From Hoeflea phototrophica DFL-43 (GTDB lineage: Bacteria; Pseudomonadota; Alphaproteobacteria; Rhizobiales; Rhizobiaceae): a DNA stretch of 64,000 bases. The translations under genes were made by a program, and so were the position numbers. A model generated the notes under the pieces. It was not told the origin of the DNA and ran no database searches. It worked only from the letters and a program-made list of their open reading frames with translations. This document shows positions 59,947 to 64,000 of the stretch, one piece after another; within the stretch, counting starts at the first letter, position 1, and every line of letters begins with the position of its first letter. The stretch spans positions 458,501-522,500 of the forward strand of contig NZ_CM002917.1 in assembly GCF_000154705.2 (NCBI RefSeq). Direction: 5' to 3'.

Positions 59947-61686
59947 ATGCAGGAGAAATCCACCCTGGCCGATCGGCTATCCCGGTTCATCCCGGTCTTC
60001 GACTGGGGCCGAACCTACAACCGCGATGCGCTCGGCAACGACATGGTGGCGGCCGTCATCGTCACCATCATGCTGATCCCGCAATCGCTGGCCTATGCGC
60101 TGCTCGCAGGCCTTCCGGCCGAAACCGGCATCTACGCCTCGATTGCACCGATTGTTCTCTACGCGGTTTTCGGCACCAGCCGCGCCCTGGCTGTCGGTCC
60201 TGTCGCAGTGGTGTCACTGATGACTGCGGCAGCGATCGGAAACCTTGCAGAACCCGGATCGCCCGAACTGCTGGTGGCAGCAATCACGCTGGCCTTGATT
60301 TCAGGCCTCTTCCTGATCCTTCTGGGCGTGTTCCGGCTCGGGTTCCTCGCCAACTTCCTGTCGCACCCGGTCATTGCAGGCTTCATAACCGCGTCGGGAA
60401 TCCTGATCGCGCTTAGCCAGCTGCGTCATGTTCTCGGCATCTCCGGTGGCGGCGCCAATCTGCCTGAACAAATTGGCTCGCTGATCGAAAACATCGGCCA
60501 GATCAATCCGGCTACGCTTGTGATCGGGGTCGGCGCTACGGCTTTCCTGTTCTGGGTCCGCAAGGGGCTGATGCCGCTGTTGCTGGCGACCGGGATGAAC
60601 CGCAAGCTCGCCGGTGTGCTTGCAAAGGCCGGCCCGGTGGCCGCGGTCGTCGTCACAACCTTTGCCGCCTGGGCCCTTGATCTCAATGCAAGCCACGGTG
60701 TGCGCGTGGTGGGCGAGGTGCCGCAGGGCCTGCCGCCGCTGACAATGCCGTCGTTTTCGGCCGACCTCTGGGGCACCCTGATCGGTTCTGCGGTGCTGAT
60801 TTCGATCATCGGCTTTGTCGAATCGGTCTCGGTGGCGCAGACTTTGGCCGCGCGCAAACGTCAGCGCATCGTCCCCAATCAGGAACTGATCGGCCTGGGT
60901 GCCGCCAATGTCGGCGCCGCCTTCACCGGCGGATATCCGGTGACCGGAGGCTTCGCCCGTTCGGTGGTCAATTTCGACGCGGGCGCAGAAACTCCGGCCG
61001 CCGGAGCCTACACTGCCCTGGGCCTGCTTCTCGCGGCCATGCTGCTGACCCCGCTGATCTATCATCTGCCGCAAGCCACGCTTGCCGCCACCATCATCGT
61101 TGCGGTTCTGTCACTGGTGGATCTGTCGATCCTGAAGAAGACCTGGACCTATTCCCGTGCGGATTTCGCCGCTGTCAGCGCCACCATCTTTCTAACACTA
61201 GGATTCGGTGTGGAGATCGGCGTCACCGCTGGTGTTGTCCTGTCGATCCTCATCCATCTCTACAAGTCGTCGCGTCCGCATATGGCGGTGGTCGGCCGGG
61301 TGCCGGGCACTGAGCATTTCCGCAATGTCGACCGGCATGCCGTTGAAACCGACAGCGCCATCCTGACTCTCAGGGTCGATGAGAGCCTGTACTTTGCCAA
61401 TGCGCGATATCTTGAAGACAAGGTCTATGACATGGTTGCGCAGCGTCCGGGCCTAGAGCATTTCATCCTGATGTGCCCGGCGGTCAACGAGATAGACATG
61501 AGTGCGCTCGAATCGCTGGAGGCGATCAATGAGCGGCTCAAAGCGCTCAACGTCAAATTCCATCTCAGCGAAATCAAGGGGCCGGTGATGGATCGCCTCA
61601 AGACCTGCGACTTCCTAACCCATCTTACCGGCAGGGTGTTCCTGAGCCAGCATCAGGCGATCTGCGAGCTCGCCTGGGATCGGTGA
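59947..61686 (+). CDS. SulP family anion permease with STAS domain
   Basis: A 579-residue transporter. The membrane part has GLPAETGIYASIAPIVLYAVFGTSRALAVGPVAVVSLMT and GAANVGAAFTGGYPVTGGFARSVVN; the C-terminal STAS domain begins near residue 440 (ETDSAILTLRVDESLYFANARYLED). SulP proteins carry sulfate, bicarbonate or other anions. Behind the persulfide dioxygenase gene, sulfate or sulfite transport is the likely role. ATG follows CAGGAG. The 219-base gap upstream holds nothing I can name. Confidence 0.92.
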   Translation: MQEKSTLADRLSRFIPVFDWGRTYNRDALGNDMVAAVIVTIMLIPQSLAYALLAGLPAETGIYASIAPIVLYAVFGTSRALAVGPVAVVSLMTAAAIGNLAEPGSPELLVAAITLALISGLFLILLGVFRLGFLANFLSHPVIAGFITASGILIALSQLRHVLGISGGGANLPEQIGSLIENIGQINPATLVIGVGATAFLFWVRKGLMPLLLATGMNRKLAGVLAKAGPVAAVVVTTFAAWALDLNASHGVRVVGEVPQGLPPLTMPSFSADLWGTLIGSAVLISIIGFVESVSVAQTLAARKRQRIVPNQELIGLGAANVGAAFTGGYPVTGGFARSVVNFDAGAETPAAGAYTALGLLLAAMLLTPLIYHLPQATLAATIIVAVLSLVDLSILKKTWTYSRADFAAVSATIFLTLGFGVEIGVTAGVVLSILIHLYKSSRPHMAVVGRVPGTEHFRNVDRHAVETDSAILTLRVDESLYFANARYLEDKVYDMVAQRPGLEHFILMCPAVNEIDMSALESLEAINERLKALNVKFHLSEIKGPVMDRLKTCDFLTHLTGRVFLSQHQAICELAWDR

Positions 61687-61783
61687 TTGAAATGCACAAC
61701 ACTGTCTCGATCCAGGGAAAGGGCATCATTGGCGGTCGATTGATTTTCACGACAGGATTGGTTCATTCCCGGCATTTGTTTTC

Positions 61784-61820
61784 AGCCATCCTCCCGGTTA
61801 AACGCAGGCGGATGGCTTTG
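61784..61820 (+). terminator. Weak hairpin after the SulP gene
   Basis: AGCCATCC and GGATGGCT form an 8-bp stem with an 18-base loop followed by TT. It sits between the convergent SulP and unknown genes. The long loop makes it a weak candidate. Confidence 0.4.
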
Positions 61821-61853
61821 TATCGTAGATGGGGGGCGAGAACGGGAATGGCC

Positions 61854-63134
61854 TCAATTGAGCGGACGAATCCGGATCGCCATAAGGTCGATGCCCTTGC
61901 CGCCACCGGCAATGTCGCTGTTGATCGCCAGATATCCTGCCTCGTTGGGCGCCAGCGCGCGGTCATAATCGAGGCTTAGAAGGATGTCGGAGGTGTCGTA
62001 GGTCACATCGAAACGGCGGCGGCCGCAATCGCCGAGGACCGAGAAGTCGCATTTCACATAGATCTGGGTTGTCTCAGAGGAGGCTGAGCGCACCGAGATC
62101 GCCAGCGCCGATTGACGCCCGGCCAGCGCCTGCATGACATCCGCGCCGAGCGGGACCAGGACTTCTCCCGATTGGTCGCCCGACCTCGAAATGATCCGCA
62201 GTATATTGCCATCTTCCTGCTCGATCACCTCTGCGCTGGCGTTGGCCCGGGTTACCGGCGCGCCGTCGCGGCCAGGCGTGTAGACGCTGGCCCACTCGCC
62301 TGAAAAGCCCGAGCCGGGATTCAACTGCTGCGGGCCACCTGCGAAATCGTCCCGCGTCAGCGACGGCGGCGGGTTTGGCACGCCGGTATCGCGCTGCGCA
62401 GCGGTGGTCAGCGCGCCGCTTTCAATCAGCCACCAGACCCCGATGCCGAGAAAGGACAGCATCACCGCGCCGGAAAAGATCGCGGCGAACACCGGCCGCT
62501 TGCGTTTTTCCGGCCTGGCCTTCGGGACCTTGACCTTCTTTGCAGGTTTTTGCAGCTTTGCGGCCCTTTCGGGTCTGGCGGCCGGTGCTACAGGCGCTAG
62601 AGGTGCCGCTGACACCTTGTCCGGCCTCACCGGCGCGATATCATCCAGACGTTTTTCAGCCGGTGTTGCTGTGCCGCGTGCTTCCGGTGCGAAATCGAGA
62701 CGCGCTTCGCCGCCATCGCCCTGGGGCACGTGACCCGGATCAGCCCGTGGCGAGGTTACCAACGGGGCCGAATCGGCCGTCGGGTTCTGCCGTACTGCGG
62801 GTGCTTCCACCCTGTCGGGATGAACAATTTCTGCGAACTCTGCTGATTGCATGGTTCCCTGCGGGGCGGAAACCGCGGATACCGATGGAGGGATCGGCGG
62901 AGGAGGTTGAGGCGCATCAGCTTCTGGTGGACGCCATTCTGCCTCGATCCCCGCAATCAGCTCTTCAAGCCGGGCCCGGTGAGCCTCGACCCTGCCGACC
63001 TCATGCACCCCCTGGCGCTCGAGGCTCCGGTCAAGCGCCAGCCGCGCGGAATCATAGATGCGGACACGTTCCTGCGCTCCGGGAATGCCTGCCCGCTCCA
63101 ATGCGCCGCGAATTGCCGCTTCCATGCCCTTCAA
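61854..63134 (-). CDS. Membrane-anchored protein of unknown function (426 aa)
   Basis: I do not recognise this family. A cytoplasmic coiled or helical N-terminus (to about residue 65) is followed by a low-complexity, proline-rich linker (residues 70-200) with a lysine-rich patch (KPAKKVKVPKARPEKRKR), one membrane segment (FAAIFSGAVMLSFLGIGVWWLI, near residue 222) and a periplasmic beta-rich domain of about 180 residues with two cysteines (VKCDFSVLGDCGRRRF). The TTG start 63134 has GGAG upstream; ATG 63125 is the alternative. It is a stand-alone gene. Confidence 0.75.
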   Translation of the reverse strand: MKGMEAAIRGALERAGIPGAQERVRIYDSARLALDRSLERQGVHEVGRVEAHRARLEELIAGIEAEWRPPEADAPQPPPPIPPSVSAVSAPQGTMQSAEFAEIVHPDRVEAPAVRQNPTADSAPLVTSPRADPGHVPQGDGGEARLDFAPEARGTATPAEKRLDDIAPVRPDKVSAAPLAPVAPAARPERAAKLQKPAKKVKVPKARPEKRKRPVFAAIFSGAVMLSFLGIGVWWLIESGALTTAAQRDTGVPNPPPSLTRDDFAGGPQQLNPGSGFSGEWASVYTPGRDGAPVTRANASAEVIEQEDGNILRIISRSGDQSGEVLVPLGADVMQALAGRQSALAISVRSASSETTQIYVKCDFSVLGDCGRRRFDVTYDTSDILLSLDYDRALAPNEAGYLAINSDIAGGGKGIDLMAIRIRPLN

Positions 63135-63326
63135 TAGCCCGACTCCGTTTCAGCCCGGTTCTGACGCATCGCACGCGCGCCCTAAAGCACCGAAAACGCC
63201 GAATATGCGATGTGCGTAGCGGCTAAGCCGCCAAAACTCAAGCATGTGAGCATCAGGTGGAGTATGGGTGGAGGATATCCTCTTTCAACAAGCCTTTTCA
63301 GCGAAGATCGGCTCTGCTATGAAAAT

Positions 63327-63346
63327 TGACGTTTGCGTAAACGTCA
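63327..63346. promoter_or_regulatory. Inverted repeat upstream of the nitronate monooxygenase gene
   Basis: TGACGTTTGC faces GTAAACGTCA, a 20-bp palindrome with one mismatch per arm, 19 bases before the ATG. The ACGTTTnCGTAAACGT type resembles sites of MerR-type LiuR regulators of acyl-CoA metabolism (from memory), but no regulator gene is in view. Confidence 0.6.
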
Positions 63347-63365
63347 TATTGATTTGCGAGGCCTT

Positions 63366-64000
63366 ATGACCCTTCCTGCCGTTCTCAAGGACAATTTCCG
63401 ACTGCCCGTTGTGGCTGCGCCCCTGTTCATCATTTCACACCCCCCGCTGGTCATGGCCCAGTGCAAGGCGGGTGTCATGGGATCGTTTCCCGCACTCAAT
63501 GCGCGGCCTGAATCCCAGGTCGACGAGTGGCTGGCCGAGATCACGGAAGGACTTGCCGATCACAATGCAAAGAATCCGGATCGCCCGGCAGCACCTTTCG
63601 CCGTCAACCAGATCGTCCACCGCTCCAACACGCGGCTCGAGCACGACCTGACCATGTGTGTGAAATACAAGGTGCCGGTGGTGATTTCGTCGCTGGGCGC
63701 GGTGCCCGAGGTCAATGATGCGATTCATTCCTATGGCGGCATCGTTCTTCACGACATCATCAACAACCGTCATGCCAATTCGGCCATCCGCAAGGGGGCC
63801 GATGGCCTGATCGCCGTTGCGGCGGGGGCAGGCGGTCACGCTGGTCCACTGTCACCATTTGCGCTGATCCAGGAGATCCGCGAATGGTTCGACGGCCCGC
63901 TTCTGCTTTCTGGTTCAATCGCAACCGGCGGCGCAATTCTTGCGGCCCAGGCTATGGGCGCCGACATGGCCTATATCGGCTCGCCTTTCATTGCCACGGA
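63366..64000 (+). CDS. Nitronate monooxygenase family protein (N-terminal part, cut by window edge)
   Basis: The frame opens at ATG 63366 behind GAGG and runs to the end of the window without a stop, about 211 residues. It begins LPAVLKDNFRLPVVAAPLFIIS and has GADGLIAVAAGAGGHAG (the catalytic-loop His region), LLLSGSIATGGAILAAQAMGADMAYIGS (FMN phosphate site). This is the TIM-barrel nitronate monooxygenase (2-nitropropane dioxygenase) family, which oxidises nitroalkanes or serves in fatty-acid side reactions. The C-terminus is outside the window. Confidence 0.9.
   Translation, partial: MTLPAVLKDNFRLPVVAAPLFIISHPPLVMAQCKAGVMGSFPALNARPESQVDEWLAEITEGLADHNAKNPDRPAAPFAVNQIVHRSNTRLEHDLTMCVKYKVPVVISSLGAVPEVNDAIHSYGGIVLHDIINNRHANSAIRKGADGLIAVAAGAGGHAGPLSPFALIQEIREWFDGPLLLSGSIATGGAILAAQAMGADMAYIGSPFIAT

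Overview
The window looks like chromosomal sequence from a high-GC alphaproteobacterium of the Hyphomicrobiales (Rhizobiales), perhaps a marine or plant-surface relative of Hoeflea or Phyllobacteriaceae. This is inferred from several things: an imuA-imuB-dnaE2 cassette behind a GAAC-N7-GAAC SOS box of the alphaproteobacterial LexA type, a PccR-type regulator beside propionyl-CoA carboxylase, an IS5/IS427-type insertion sequence, TRAP and branched-chain-type transporters, and palindromic intergenic repeats of the kind common in this order. No rRNA, tRNA or CRISPR array was seen.

Region 1 (1-8.9 kb) is a sugar or sugar-acid catabolic cluster on both strands. It has an FGGY kinase (cut by the window edge), an M42 peptidase-fold protein paired with a BtpA/SgcQ protein, an aldo/keto reductase, a lactonase-type amidohydrolase, a ribokinase-like kinase, a TIM-barrel isomerase, a GntR/FCD regulator and a fused UxaA-type dehydratase. 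The 12-bp palindrome CTAACATGTTAG (one mismatch in the second copy) sits in both divergent promoter regions, so the cluster is probably one regulon with an unknown substrate. Region 2 (8.9-12 kb) holds a GMC dehydrogenase with its Tat-exported small subunit, a glyoxalase-fold protein and a ribbon-helix-helix protein. Region 3 (12-18 kb) is the SOS mutagenesis cassette.

Region 4 (18-28.1 kb) is the most coherent accessory system: a LacI regulator with two operators, a small membrane protein, a TRAP transporter, a HisD-family dehydrogenase (HpsN-like), an SDR and a zinc alcohol dehydrogenase, the two-part sulfolactate sulfo-lyase SuyA/SuyB and a YeiH-type exporter. Together these predict uptake of 2,3-dihydroxypropane-1-sulfonate (DHPS), oxidation to 3-sulfolactate, cleavage to pyruvate and sulfite, and export of inorganic sulfur. 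An IS5-family element sits exactly at the exporter stop codon. Region 5 (29-40 kb) has a class V aminotransferase and a hydroxyquinol-type aromatic pathway (TfdB-like monooxygenase, intradiol dioxygenase, maleylacetate reductase) with its own ABC importer and a divergent LysR regulator.

Region 6 (40-44 kb) carries an acyltransferase, a phosphatase-fold protein, a CIA30 protein and a renal-type dipeptidase. Region 7 (44-55 kb) is the propionyl-CoA to succinyl-CoA route (pccB, pccA, methylmalonyl-CoA mutase, PccR), interrupted by accessory genes: an AT-rich Abi-alpha-like gene, a cupin, a YghU glutathione transferase and an unknown protein, with palindromic repeats between them. Region 8 (54.8-64 kb) has aroQ, a BenE transporter, PPK2, a sulfur-handling group (two half-size YeeE/YedE transporters, a persulfide-dioxygenase-like hydrolase and a SulP permease), an unknown membrane-anchored protein and the start of a nitronate monooxygenase.
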